Positions 37,423 through 50,660 of a stretch of 64,000 bases of DNA are shown one piece after another. The notes below the pieces were generated by a model, which did no database searches, was not told the DNA's origin, and worked only from the letters and a program-made list of their open reading frames with translations. Source of the DNA: Datisca glomerata (Eukaryota; Streptophyta; Magnoliopsida; Cucurbitales; Datiscaceae); contig QANY01006243.1 in assembly GCA_003255025.1 (NCBI GenBank), forward strand, positions 192,405 to 256,404, written 5' to 3'. Position 1 is the first letter of the stretch, and each line of letters begins with the position of its first letter. The position numbers and the translations under genes are program-made.

Positions 37423-40001
37423 ATGGCTCTGCTTCAGCCACAGACTTCGCCTTCCTCCATTTCCTCTTACTTTTCCTCATTTGCCGGAGGCTCTCTTCAG
37501 AAACTTCGCTCCAATTCATACTCCATCAAAGATCTTCACAGTCATGTCTCCCGCTCTTCCGTTTGCAGAGCTTCGTGGCAAGAGGTTCGTGGCGTAACTG
37601 ACTCTTCACTCTTTCTTTTTTTGTTTTGTTTTATTGGTTGTTTTATACATCCGTTTTCACGCGCCTTTACTGAATTGTTGAATAGCTTGCTGGGGTTCTG
37701 ATATTCTCGGCAGTTCCATTCACGGCAGTGAAAGTTATCGCTAATAGCCCACTTGGCGAGTCTCTCCAGAGGCGTCTGGAAGAGAGAAAAAAATTTGCAG
37801 TGTCCAACTCTTCCAAATTCAAGGCCTTATCCGAGAAGGCTAGGAAAGATAGGTAATCGGGGTAAGCCAAAATTTAGTTAATATCATCTTTAACTTTTCG
37901 CCCCAGGTTTTGATTCAATATTATTTTCCACGTAGTTAGTCTATGACATGAAAATTTCAGTTTTACTTTAGAATTTTCTGCTAACTTTGCACTGTGTATT
38001 TCTATCACCTAATTCTACCGCATGCATCATTCCAAACTGTAAATGACTTTGTTTGCATGCTTCTTATTAAGAGATGTTGATGTTCAAATATTCAAACAAG
38101 GTATGCAGGGAAGCTACATATCAAGTTTTATGACTGCCTTTATCCTGTATTAAATACTTTTTGACTTATGGTATACCCACTTATATGGCAGCTTATGGTA
38201 TGGAGAAGACCGTCCCCGTTGGCTCGGTCCAATACCATATGAATATCCTGAATATCTTACTGGTGAGTTACCAGGTGATTATGGATTTGATGTTGCAGGT
38301 CTGAGCAAGGATAGTGCGGCTTTTCAAAAGTATTTCAAGTATGTAATCCTTTAACCTTTACATTTATGCCTCAGTTAAAGTTATAAACAGTACCAATTGG
38401 ATTTGAGAAAAGCTGCATATTCAGTTGTGTCCTACAAATAATTCCCCCCAAGGAGCAACTTTAACAATTAACAATCTCCATATAATTATAGCTCACCGTT
38501 CCAACTTCACATAAGTTGTGACCTAGTCATCGGAAAAATACCCTTTGTACAGAGAAATAATATTGATCCATATATGTTAAGCCACCATGCCGCAGAGAAT
38601 GAATTGGTTGACTCAATATTCTCTCATGGATACTAATGAAAAGAAAACTTCTCAGATGGATAGTTACTAGATTCACACTACAGGTTGATCTATGATTTAA
38701 AATGCAGCTGCACTTCGAAAGAGGAGCAAGAAGTGGTAGTAACTACGTAGGCATTACCACTCAATTATGATCAGTACTTCTTACCAGTACTTCAATTATT
38801 CTAAAGATTTTCTGGAATATTTTTATCCTCTATCTGTGAAATACTTACTTTTCAGGGATACTTTCTTGGCTCCTCAGGGGTAACTTGTTCTTGTAGCAAC
38901 TAATCATAAGTTATAACTTTTTAGTGACGAAATTATCAGTTGTATTTGTTATATCTGCAGCTTTGAAATACTGCATGCTCGTTGGGCTATGCTGGCAGCC
39001 CTCGGTGCTCTAATTCCAGAGATACTTGATCAATTAGGAGCCTTTCACTTTGCTGAACCTATCTGGTGGCGAGTAGGCTATTCAAAGCTTCAGGTTGCCA
39101 CATCCCATTTTGAAGGCTAACAATGCGTCTGAAATTGCAATGCATCTCGTTTTTCTTCTTTTTTCCCTTTGGGGAGATTTTGTTACGTCTGTGATAAGCA
39201 AGACTTTGTTGCAGTCTCTCTGGGTGGGAACTGATCCTTAGTAACGTTCCAAATTTACTTCATATAGTATAGCATGCTTATAAACAACGGCTTCTACTAT
39301 TTGTTTTTCATTAACGATAATTCGAGCTTAAAGAGATAGGACATACGACCATATAACTACGCCGATATGATCACGTAAATGTGTTCAATCTCTGTAATGT
39401 GCGATGAGAATTAACAGAATTTACTTTTATTTTCTCCAGGGAGATACGTTGGACTATCTAGGAATCCCTGGTTTCCACTTAGCTGGTAGCCAAGGAGTAA
39501 TTGTCATTGCTATTTGTCAAGCACTCTTGATGGTATGTAAGGCCTCTAACAAGTATCCAATCAAGCATTGTTCTTAGTTGCCTTTGCCAAGGGTTCATCA
39601 CTTACTATTGCATAATTTGTTTTTTTTTTTTGTGAATTTGCAATAAATTGTGTCAATTTTTACAGTCGATTTACGGTTGATAGGTTGGTCCAGAATATGC
39701 AAGATATTGTGGCATAGAGGCGTTAGAGCCATTAGGAATATACCTGCCAGGTGACATTAATTATCCAGGTGGAGCACTGTTTGATCCCTTACACCTATCA
39801 AAAGATCCAGTAGCTTTTGAGGAACTCAAGGTAAAAGAAATAAAGAACGGACGCTTAGCGATGGTCGCGTGGTTGGGTTTTTACAGTCAGGCAGCTTTGA
39901 CAGGCAAAGGTCCTGTACAAAACCTGCTTGAGCATATCTCAGACCCCTTCCATAATAACCTCCTTTCCATTCTTCAGTTCTCGTCGAGTCACCATCTCTG
40001 A
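37423..40001 (+). CDS. LHCB7: Chlorophyll a/b-binding protein, LHCB7 type
   Basis: Six exons: 37423-37584, 37686-37852, 38192-38338, 38961-39093, 39440-39532, 39684-40001. All introns are GT-AG and the exons sum to 1020 nt = 339 aa. Residues 1 to about 50 are Ser-rich and look like a chloroplast transit peptide. Helix A carries the chlorophyll-ligating motif ExxHxR (E161, H164, R166) in [14 protein letters not shown]. Helix C carries ExxNxR (E286, N289, R291) in [16 protein letters not shown]. Other landmarks are [34 protein letters not shown] and [11 protein letters not shown]. The long N-terminal extension with [11 protein letters not shown] before WYGE separates this from ordinary Lhcb1-6 and fits the rare LHCB7 group of thylakoid antenna proteins. 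No lesions are visible. Confidence 0.93.
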
Positions 40002-43000
40002 ATGTCAACGTTTATGTAAAGTAAGTCTGTGTTTATACTATTTTCAAGGAATTTTTCATCTGGGTGTGGATTCTAACAACGAAGTATTGATCAAATTTTG
40101 TCATAATTTATTTATGCTAAAGATCCTAGAGTTGGATGGGTTCAAATTTTGTCAATTTTGAAATTTTTATTGGACTGCTGTGAATGGATTTGGTTTCTAA
40201 GAGAATGTCTCTCTATCTCTATATAAATGTTGTTTGGAATAGAGCAGATCTTAGGCCTCTCAAGGATAATAAGCTAAACAAGGCTCTAATTTGACGTTCC
40301 TGTTCTGTAGTCAATTGCGGTATATAGCATTTACAGCTGCTGGGATCTAGATCTAAGGCTGGGCTTAATGTCTGAATTAGTCTACAGAGGAAAGAGGGGA
40401 GATTTGACTATTATTCCTTTGTAAACTAACAAGATTGAATTGAGAAACCGAACACGTTCTCCTAGTGAGCGCTGTCCTGCTGTGTCTGTGTGAGAGCTCA
40501 TGTGGGTTGTTGCTTTTACTTGAATCTTTAACTCTTTGGAAAAATCAGTAGTATTATACTTACTCATCAAGCGATTAAGATGACTAGAAAATTGAGAAGC
40601 AACTATATGTTATCTTATTGAAGATATTATAACAAATGTTAGTTTAAAGAGAGAGTTGTTTAATTGAAGAGTATAACTCTTGAGTGAAAGATAGGTGCAC
40701 CTTAGTGAATGCAAGCTTTCTTTTTCTTTTTCTTTTTTCAATAGTCGGAGGTCTTAATCAGGCAGCTAAGATGAAGCTGAATAAAATCTACATGCCTTTT
40801 TCCTTTTTACTTAGTGCTCTATCAACTGCTTCTTCATCCATTCATACCATGCTTTCAATTATGTCCTACAAAACAAAAGAAACATGAAAAACAAAAAGGA
40901 TGATCGCCCGAGGATCAAAGCTAACAATGATTAGAAACAAAGATTGAATGGTATATGGTATTACTATGCACCTTTTCCTATTTTACTATATTTTTTTTGA
41001 AAAAATTCTTAAAATAAGACGTTTTCAAACTTATTTCCAATTACCTGTGGGATTTCGTTTTTTTACAAAGACGATCTATCTCTCTCCATTCTCCTCTCTC
41101 AGCCCTAAAAGCCCCCTCCCACTCTCCTCAGATCCACTGTCACACTATTAGATCTCCCTTGATTTCATCTTGTTTTCGCACTCTCTCTTTCGAGCCTCTC
41201 TCTTCGCAGCTCTCTGTCTCTGTCTACTAGACTTTTCCACCCGCAGGCCTCCCTCAACTGAAGCCAGTCTCTCTTGCAATGTTTTTTTTTGTAATGTCAA
41301 GTTGCTTTGTCGCAATCTTGGCTCATGGTTAGGAATCCTCCTCTCTTGTTGAGATTAGAGTGTTGAAAATTTCTGGAACCAAGAAGGGGAATGAGCTTGG
41401 TCCTCCATTAGGGTCGAGGCATTCTGGGCTAGGTCCTTTTTTTTTTTTTGAAGAATTGCAGGATGCAAATTAAATTGATGGTAAGTTTCCTGGCTAATTG
41501 CATGCTTGTTTAATCACACGGTGATGATGGTGAATTTCAATTAGAGGATCTATTTTTCGAAAGTAAGGTGATACCATGGAGCTCTTGATCTTTTAGTCTT
41601 TACTACATTAAAATAGAAAAGATGAAAAATTCAATCTTAATTGTATTTTTTTTCTTTGGAAGCATTTGCTCACTAATATATAGGAAATGCAGTTGTAATC
41701 TGAACAAGTGATTCTAACGTTCACTTGTTTATAATCTGAATGAGTCAATTCTGTGCGCGGTCGAAGGAGGACTTGGCCTTGAAGTAGCAGTGGGAGAGAA
41801 TGAGTTAAGCTCAGTGCAGAAATCATCTTTGCTAACAGTGCAGAAATCGTTTTTGGTACATACAATTTGTCTTTGCTAACAGTGCAGAAATCGTCTTTAG
41901 TAAAGACGATTTGTAAAAGGACAGAACTCGTCTTTATAAATTGTACCTCGTTGGAATCAGGTGAAGATCAGACGATTTTGTCCATACAGAAATGGTTTTT
42001 ATAAAAGACGATTTCCTACATAACCTAAACCATCTTATTCTCAGCATATTTTTTTGAAATCGCCTTATTAGTGTCAAGACCCCGTATTACTATAGGGACA
42101 CATCCACATGGCTTGCACGCCTAAGACTTGATCACTAATCACTGTTCCTATTTAAGCAATTTTGCTAAGAAAAATAAGAATCTCCTCCACCCATCCAAAC
42201 CAAGTAGTAGCTCCTATTTGTGGGCACGCCTAAACTCTTTTAGTCTTGCCAAAAGGTCAATGTTTCTTGTGGAAAGGGAATGGTTGATGTAATTTAACAT
42301 TTCCAGAAATGTGATGTTCTTTTTTTTTCAATTGGGAAATAAGGATTCCATCAATTGTGTAATATATTGTGGGTGTTCCTTTAGTCCATTATTTCATCAT
42401 AGGATTCGGTTGGTAGCCACTACATGGCTGCAATCTCACATAACAATTCTCTGTTAATTGAATTTTCTTGTTTGATAATGATTCTAATTTGGTTACTGAG
42501 AAGTCAATTCAATTGCTTCTAAAGAAAGAGAGACAATCTAACATTACAAAAGCAAAGCAATCTTAATGACGTAATCGACTTATCTCCAACGTTATTTTTA
42601 CAGGTTTACCAAGAAATTATATATATACTAAACATAGAACTCGTCATTAATTGGTCTTTAGATTATCATCCACAACATTCAATTATATTTTGTTAGCAAT
42701 TCAATTATCATGAAAATTCTATATTTCACATACCAAAAGGCCCAAGACACTTAGTGATGCATTAAAGTAAGAGAAAATTAGAGAATTAGATTATTTTAAG
42801 TTTCAATTTTGTATTGTTGTATATTCTATATTTCCTCATTTTTTATTTTTCCTAGTAGGATCAAATATTTTAGACCCATTGTTGTATAGGCTTAGTGCCT
42901 TAGTCTAAAGCAATCGCCTAGAAATGATTATTAGAGTTGGACGTGGACTATCATATTCTCTTATTAAGTCTGAATCAGATCTTAAATAATATGAAATGAT

Positions 43001-44040
43001 ACTTTATAACATTCCAATGAAGCTGAATGCTACATGGCAAATTGACAATGTCTTAATATGGCTGAATAACATGTGACGATGTCTCCATCATCGGAAGAGA
43101 GAGTCTTCATACATCAAGAAAAATGACAATTTTCAAGTATTTATATATAAATTATTCAACAATAATTCAAAAAAATAATTATAAGAAAAATGAAATTTCA
43201 TTATTTTCATATTAAAAATGTTTAAACAAATGCTTTGAGGGATCATGCCTAACAGTTCCCTGTACCTGGGGAGTTTTTAGTAAGTTTCCTTGGCCTGAGC
43301 TCCATTTCCCTTTTCTTTTTCAGTGTTTTCATTCAGAACTTTAACTTTTCCGATACTAACTTGAATGTTACTTGAACAGATGAACGAGCGAACGTGAAGC
43401 CTTTCCACTCCAAGGTGAATCTTGAATGGATAACAGCTGCCTTCTATTGTCAAATCCGTGACTGGCACCTGCTTTTGAACCCGAGGAGAGAGGTTACTAC
43501 TGCCTCCGTCCCTGCTTCATCCATGCTTCATCGCCTCCCACTTCCGTTCCTAGTTCTCTCGTCACGCTGCCAAGAGGTATCCAAATGCTTCATTGGCTCC
43601 CACATCCACATGGCTTGCACGCCTAAGACTTGATGACTAATTTCCTCTTGTTGAGCAGTGGGAGGAAAAGTTGGGGGGGGGGNGGGGGGGGGGGGGTCAT
43701 CATCCAAATTGGGGGAGGAACGTCCTTCCTCGAACGGACGCATCAAGCTCCAACTCTCCTACACACTTAAGACTATAAACACAAAAAATAAAACACACAA
43801 AGACTACAATATATTTAAAAATGAAAAACCCCATATACAGAATAATTTTTGCCGGACAACAGCTTCCCTTATGTAGCATATTAACCCTTAAACAGTTGAG
43901 AAAAAAATGGAATCAATGTCATCCTTAAGGTTTTTCCCTCTCCCTTTCTCCCCTCTCGAAGATTCTCTCTCTAAAAGAAAGTTGAAATTGTGGCTAGGGT
44001 TAAACGTAAAAGGTAAACCTAAAAGACAAAGACAAACCAG
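40002..44040. other. Intergenic region with small repeats, no intact gene
   Basis: LHCB7 3' UTR for the first few hundred bases. At about 41805-42015 the words CAGAAATCGTCTTT and AAAGACGATTT recur, with a near-exact repeat of TCTTTGCTAACAGTGCAGAA (also found in many plant CACTA-type ends). A 40-bp sequence with CACATCCACATGGCTTGCAC occurs at about 42098 and 43600. A poly-G run interrupted by an N (43683) lies at about 43672-43697. Short open frames here match nothing I know. Confidence 0.5.
43672..43697. repeat. Poly-G homopolymer with one N
   Basis: About 25 guanines with N at 43683. The length is likely unreliable in the assembly. Confidence 0.95.
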
Positions 44041-44817
44041 TGTTGAAGGCTATGAAAGAGGAGAACCTTGTAACTAAAACTAAGAAGCCAGGGATAAGTG
44101 CTAATTCGCTAAATGGCTACAGTACAATATAGCTCCTAGTAGATATGAGATTGAAGAGGTGAGATGCGAGGAGGAGGATAAGGTAACAAAAAAAGAAGAG
44201 GAGTTGGCCAGAAAAATGGAAGAGTTGAGAAGGAAACATGAAGCACCCAAGTTGAAGGAGCAGCTTAAGTTGGAAGAGAAGGCTAAAGCTAAGGAGGCAT
44301 TTGAGAGGAAAAAATGGATTGTCGAGAAGGCACAAAGCTAGGGCTGCAATTAGAGCACGGAAGGAAGCTGAAGAGAGAGAGAAGGTAATATAGTGCACTC
44401 TACACGCATGCATCTGTTTAAATGCTTTTGCTTTCCGGTATAATAAATAAACAACCTATAATTTATACAGGAAAAAGAGATCAGGAGAGCAAAGAAGAAT
44501 GATGGAAAAAATGCTGATGCAACAGAGGTTTGAGATGATGCTGATAATGAATTTGTTGTTAGCATGGAGTCTCCAACTGAGATTCTGAAGGAAGGTGAGG
44601 CCATAGAAAAATCCACAAGAATAACTCAAAAGCCATCACAATTGATAAAGCAGAACAGGGCAAATTCCATTCCTCCACCTCTTAAAAAAGAGGAAAGAGA
44701 AGGGTACATTCATCGATGTGGGTCCTTCTAGCAAGTCTAGCAGTTTTTGCCTTGTTTATGTTGGGAAATAACTGCTTCTTCACTAAGTTTGGGCTGATGA
44801 AAAAGTTTGGTTTCTAA
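44040..44817 (+). pseudogene. PPI1: Proton pump interactor (PPI1-like) C-terminal fragment
   Basis: Residual exon 1 (about 44040-44383) encodes KEENLVTKTKKPGIS, then a coiled-coil part with LKEQLKLEEKAKAKEAFERK. A GT-AG intron lies at about 44384-44471. Residual exon 2 (about 44472-44817) encodes TQKPSQLIKQNRANSIPPPL and the membrane anchor MWVLLASLAVFALFMLG, ending at TAA. PPI1 family proteins bind and stimulate the plasma membrane H+-ATPase through a much longer N-terminal part that is missing here. Lesions: a stop near 44130; an extra base giving GCACAAAGCTAG at 44332-44343; a TGA after ATEV near 44530; and a frameshift before MWVLL. The retained intron shows a DNA-level duplication rather than a retrocopy. 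Confidence 0.8.
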
Positions 44818-45381
44818 TAGAGATCCTAATGGATAATAATAATGCAATGATTATTTACTATGTAAATCAGCCGAAACCTGATGGAATACTTCCTTCCAGA
44901 GATATATAGGCAATTCTTTGGTGCTCCATTTTCACGATTTGTTTCCCTCTAGTTTGCTGTAAATTACAACATGAGCTTTATTTGGGGCATGGGGGGTAGA
45001 TATAGTAATACGTTGCAGTAAGAGATACGCCTAGTTAGTTACCTTTGTTGAAACGACAACATATGTTGCATTACATGAGAGAACGACATCTCTGGTTATA
45101 TAGCTTGCAAAACTAAAAGCTCTGTTTTCTCGTGTGTATATCGTAAAAGAAAGTTAAAAACGGTCCCTTTGAGATGCACCTGATTAGGTAGGATCCTAGC
45201 ACAAGTTAGGATGAATACTATCTTCCATGTAGGATTCCATATGATGTCCACAGATTGGCTCGATTTTATCTAATCATATTCAACGTCAATTAGTTATGAT
45301 GCTTATTATTATTTTGAAGTATATTTGTACTTTACGTAGTTCTCATCTATAAAATCTGACTTTTTCTTAGTATCTTGTATT
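44818..45381. other. Short intergenic stretch before the copia element
   Basis: AT-rich. It continues from the PPI1-like fragment, perhaps as its old 3' UTR. No gene seen. Confidence 0.5.
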
Positions 45382-45386
45382 AATCA

Positions 45387-45869
45387 TGTTGGGCTTGAAA
45401 TTAAACTTAACTAAACATGCTATGCCATAAATCATCAAATCTGCATGTTTCTATGAAGTTCTTCAAAACCTAATCTTAGATACATATTTCATTTTGATTT
45501 CAATAAGAAAATGATGGAGAACTTAATCGCAGAAGACTTACATGGTTCCATAGATAATTGAATGGCAAAGTGATGGATCGAATCTTCCAAATTGACACAA
45601 GCCCTTGAGTTATTCTCCAAGATTCTCACTTGAAAGAATAATGATATCGGTTAAAAAAAATTGACTTTCTTGTGTAATTTGGGGACTGTAAGCCTTAGAA
45701 ATAACTATGCAGTTAATGCTTATCGATATTTCTAATTTGACTATTCAAAAAATTAGAATATCATTTATGATATTTAGACATTAATTCCACTTTAATTAGG
45801 CTTATCCAAAAATAATACAACACATTTAATTGAACATGTGTGTCCGCACATGTTGAATTTTTTCCATCA
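45387..45869 (-). repeat. 3' LTR of the copia element
   Basis: Pairs with 62796-63326. Clearly diverged and about 48 bp shorter, so the insertion is not recent. Confidence 0.9.
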
Positions 45870-45883
45870 ATCTCCCATTGTGC

Positions 45884-47080
45884 CACATATGTAACCTTTT
45901 AAACGTGTTTAACTTTATGAGCTCCCAAAATTTGCTATCCCAAACACAAGGTATATCCGAAACAATCTTGTCTATTGATTACGTTGTCATAGGATGAAAG
46001 CGGTATTTGTTACTGTAAAGGATTTTTCATGTCTTGTTCAAGGTTAAGGGAAAATATTGATAAGGATAAACTTAAGTAAGTATTAATGAGGTAGAGGGAA
46101 ATGGTGATGGTCAGAAAATATAAGGAATAAATGCATTGTGTCATATATGTTTGGATTGCCTTGAATGTCCTATTTTATTGAAAATATTGGCCTTATATAG
46201 ACTTTCCTAGTTGCATAGATATGATTAAAATAGTAAATATAAGATGAGGCACTCATTAAGCCTAGGTACAACACTCGTTTGTGGGGATTCTCTCTACTCG
46301 ATATGAGTTTTTTTTTCTTTCTTATTTTCATCTGTCTCACTCAGCCGCCCATCAATCACTGCTACTTGACGATTCCCTGTGGTTCCAAGCCAATCAGTCA
46401 GGAGCCACTTGGTGGCCTGCCAATATGTCTTGTCTGGGACACTTAGCTTACCTAATCAATCACGGCCACTTGATTACCGGTCCGAACCCCTTTTCCTGTT
46501 CTGGTGTTCTATCCTGTCCTTGAGGTGATGACCCCACTCTTGAAATGTTGGTTCCCGCACTTGAAGTGATGACCCCATTCTCGAGATGGGTCCCGTCTTG
46601 AAGAGATGATCCCCCATGCTCGAGATGAATTCGTCTTGAAGTGATGATCTCTCGTTCTCAAGATGTTGGTTCTGTTATTGAAGTGGTGATTCCCCATTTG
46701 TGAATATCTCGTGACTTCGGTCTCCCACCCGTTTCTGCTTTTCTGACATTTTCCATGGGTCTTGGGTAGGCCCTTTTGTCTGCATTGCAGCAAACACTTT
46801 TTACCTGTTCATTTGCCCTCATTGCCCTTCGGCGATGCTTTGTCGATCTTGGTATCCATAGCTTTTTTCTTTGCAGATTCTAAAGCCGTTACTGAACAAA
46901 TATGAGCCACATATGTAACCTTGTAAATGTTTTTAACTTTATAAGCTCCCAAAATTTGCTACTCAAACACAAGGTATATCCGAAACAATCTCGTTTATTG
47001 ACTACATTGACATAGGATCAAAGCGGTATTCCTTATTATAAAGGATTTTTCCTATCTTGTTCAAGATTAAGGGAAAAATA
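45884..47080. repeat. Direct duplication of about 170 bp flanking a minisatellite-containing insert
   Basis: 45884-46050 and about 46903-47075 share GCCACATATGTAACCTT, AGCTCCCAAAATTTGCTA and CACAAGGTATATCCGAAACA. Between them, 46520-46700 holds about five degenerate units of 44-48 bp with TTGAAGTGATGA and CTCGAGATG. The arrangement sits between the copia RNase H region and its 3' LTR and breaks the 3' end of the element. Confidence 0.8.
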
Positions 47081-47349
47081 TCTCAATCATAAAATATTGT
47101 AACTAAACCCATCAATGGTGACATATACCAATATAATCAAATGACATAGATCAATCATGTGATCTATACATGTCTATTTCCAACTGGTCCTACTTTATTT
47201 TAGTGAGGTTAACACTAACATAGTGTTACATAGTGGTATGAGTTGAATAACTTTATTTTTTATCAGAAAATACCAAATACATAAATATTCTAAAAATACA
47301 ACATAAAAAAATAAACAAACTCCCACTAAACCATGTTATCTTCAAATAA

Positions 47350-50300
47350 CATAACACTCATATGAGCAATGTGCTCCTGAACGACCTTAGGTGGTAATAT
47401 CTTAGTGAGTGGATTCACTATCATGGAGTTTGTCCCAATATGTCCTATGGACATCTGACCACTTTGTACACTTTATTTTACAACCAGGAAGTTAATCTCA
47501 ATATCCTTTGACTTAGATGAGATCATGTTGTCGTTGGAATATAAAATTACTGATTATTGTCACAATACAATTTTAGTGGTCTTTCAATGTTTTCAACAAT
47601 GCGTAGCCCAGTGACAAAGTTTCGCAGTCATATTCTATGATTGAATGTCTCATAACATGCTACAAATTCTACTGCATGGTGGAGAAAGCTATGAGTGTCT
47701 GTTTGGCACTCCTCTAATAAATGGCTCCACCAGCCAATAAGAAAATGTAGCCTGAAGTGGATCTTCTGCTGTCTTGGCATCCAGCAAAATCAGAGTCGGA
47801 ATACCCAATGAGCTCTAATGGATCTGACCTCCTATACATAAGCATGTAATCTTTTGTTCTCTGTAAATATCTCATAACCTATTTAGCTGTTTTCCAATGA
47901 TCCATCCCAGGGTTACTAAGATATCTGCCCAACACATAAATGATTGAAGCAATGTCTAGACGCGTACATACCCGAGCATACATTAGACTCCCTACAGTAA
48001 ATGCATAAGGAATCTTCTGCATTTTCTTAGTTCTTAAGGTTATTCTTAGGGCATTGGTTGAGACAAAACTTATCTCCTTTAATGACAGTGGTGTCACCTG
48101 GTTTACAATCTTGCATGCCAAACCTTTTAAACACTTTTTCTATATAACTATTTTGTGATAATCCAAGAATATCTTGAGAACAATCTCAGTGTATCTGGAT
48201 CTCTAAAATAAAAGAAGCATAACCAATATTTTTCATTTCAATTTGTTTAGAAAGAATCTCTTAGTCTCGTGCAACATGCCTAAATCATTACTGACAAGCA
48301 ATATATCATCAACATACAAAATCATGAATACTAACTTACTCCCACTGAACTTGTGATACACACAATCATCGACAATATTTGCCTTAAAATTAAATTAGAC
48401 AATTATCTGATGAAATATATAGTACCATTGACGGGAAGTTTGTTTAAGCCCATAGATGGATTTTTTTAATTTACAAACCATATTCTTTAGATCTCCGACC
48501 ACAAAGTTTTCTGGTTGTATCATATAAATTGTTTCATTAATATCTCTATTAAGTAATGCAGTTTTCACATCCATTTGATGTAGGTCAAGATCAAAATGTG
48601 CAACCAGCGGTATAATTATTCTAAAAGATTCTTTCGTTGAAATCAGAGAGAAAGTTTTTTTAAAGTCAATGCCTTACTGTTGAGTAAAGCCTTTAGCTAT
48701 AAGACGGGCCTTTTATCTTTCCACATTATCTTTTGAATCCCTTTTGGTTTTAAATATCCATCTACAACCAATGAGCTTCTTACATTTAGGTAAAAGGACA
48801 AGATCCCAAACTTGATTTTCTACATAGATTTATACTCTTCATTCATAACCTCAATCTACTTTTGAGAATTAGTATCTTGCATGGCTTGGTGGAAGTTGAT
48901 TGGATCATCTTCCACTAATTCATTATTTTCCTCATTTTCATGGAGAAATACCATATAATCATCCGAAATGGCACTTCTCCTTTCTCTCATGGATCTCCTT
49001 AGTAATATTGCATCTTGAGGTTGTTGAGTTTGTTCTTCGAAAACATTAACCTTAACTTGAATGGGGAGTTGTTTGACATTGTCTTGTTCTAGTTCTGGTT
49101 CTGGATGCACTTCTTGATCAAGGACAGGAATGAAAACTTGCACACTATCAGAATTAGTGATTGTAGTAGGAATTAAAGATGACTACTCCTTAAAGACAAT
49201 GTCCCTTACTTTATTTATCCCCCCAAACTCAACATCCTAAAAAAATGTTGCAGTTCTCATTTCAAAAATATTCTTTAGCGTGGGATCATAGAACTTGTAG
49301 CCCCTTGATCGTTCAGAATAACCAATAAAATAGTTGCTCACTATTTTAGAGTCTAACTTTTTTTCATTTGGCCTATAAGGCCTTGCCTGAGTTGGACATC
49401 CCAAATGTGAAAATCTTTCAAGCTAAGATTTTTGCCTATCCAAAGTTCATAAGGTGTTTTGGCAACTACTTTAGTTGATACTCTATTAAGGATGTAAGCT
49501 GATGTCTTTAATGCCTAATCATACTCCTCACCATGTCCTTAAGGGTCTATTTCATCTTTCACCAACACCAGTCATGCTAGGTGAACCTGGCATGGTGTAG
49601 TGTGATACTATTCCACATTCCTCTAGGAATTGGGCAAATGACCACGGATGTTGTTCTCCTGAACTGTCAGATCTATCATAATATTCACCATCATTGTTAG
49701 ATCTGGCACTTCTAATCCTTTTGTTAAGTTGGTTTTTAACTTCAGCCTTAAATATTTTGAACATGTCTAAGGACTCTGATTTATCATGAATGAGAAATAG
49801 GTAGTCATATCTTGAGTAGTTGTCTATGAACGTTATAAAATATTATTGACCATTCCATGAAACCTTAGGGAATGACCCACAAATATATGTATGAATCAAT
49901 TCTAAGATGTATGTTGCTCTATTTACACCTAATTTCTTTTGTTTGGTTTATTTTCCCTTGATACACTCAACACAAACTTTTAGGTCTGAAAAATCATGGA
50001 ATTCTAATATTCCATCTGACACAAGCCTCTGAATTCTCGTTTTGGAGATATGGCCTAAGCGTTTGTGCCAAAGTGTGGCTGAATTTTCTGTATTAATTTT
50101 TCTTTTAGTGCCTCGTGATTCCACATGCAAGGCTTCACTATAAGAGGTACTAACATCAAGCAAATATAAGTTATCATAAATATTAAGAAAACCAGTTCCA
50201 ACAAGGTTTTACTTTATTGATAAACAAAAATGATTATTTTCATATGGGCAACAACAACTTAATTTGTCCAACTTAAGAATAAAAACCAAATTCCGTCTTA

Positions 50301-50660
50301 ACGACGGTACAACACAAGTATCAAAGAAATCCAAATTAAATCCAATTTTAATAACAAACTATAATGTCAAATAGCTTCTACTTCTATGATTCTCCATCTC
50401 TCACATATATGTATCTTTCAGCATCAGTTGGATTTCTGTAGTTCGGACAACCTTGCATAGAAACACTTATGTGAGTAGAGGCACCAGAATTTTACCACGA
50501 AGTGTTTTTAGGTACTGAAGCTAAATTTACCTCAGAACAGACCAAAGTAAGAGACGTACCTTTCTTAACATGGAGTGTGAAATATTTGGCACAGTATTTC
50601 TTTACATGTCCAGGCTTTCCATAAAAGAAACAACCATCATTCGCCTTATGCATGTAAATG
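47350..50660 (-). pseudogene. Copia gag zinc knuckle, protease, integrase, reverse transcriptase and RNase H remnants
   Basis: Reading leftward: a zinc knuckle DGCFFYGKPGHVKKYC (second cysteine replaced by Y); a protease active-site remnant with a stop just before NSGAS, where the family has DSGA; GAG_pre-integrase with WHKRLGHIS and CVECIKGK (49948-50163); integrase core fragment with NNDGEY and FLEECGIVSHYTMPGSP (49552-49764); the linker with RRSMRERR (about 48985); reverse transcriptase with the catalytic LYVDDILL (about 48300-48335); RT/RNase H with SLMYARVCTRLDIA and YSDSDFAGCQDSRRSTSGY (about 47760). Frames shift repeatedly, so no polyprotein can be made. Confidence 0.9.
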
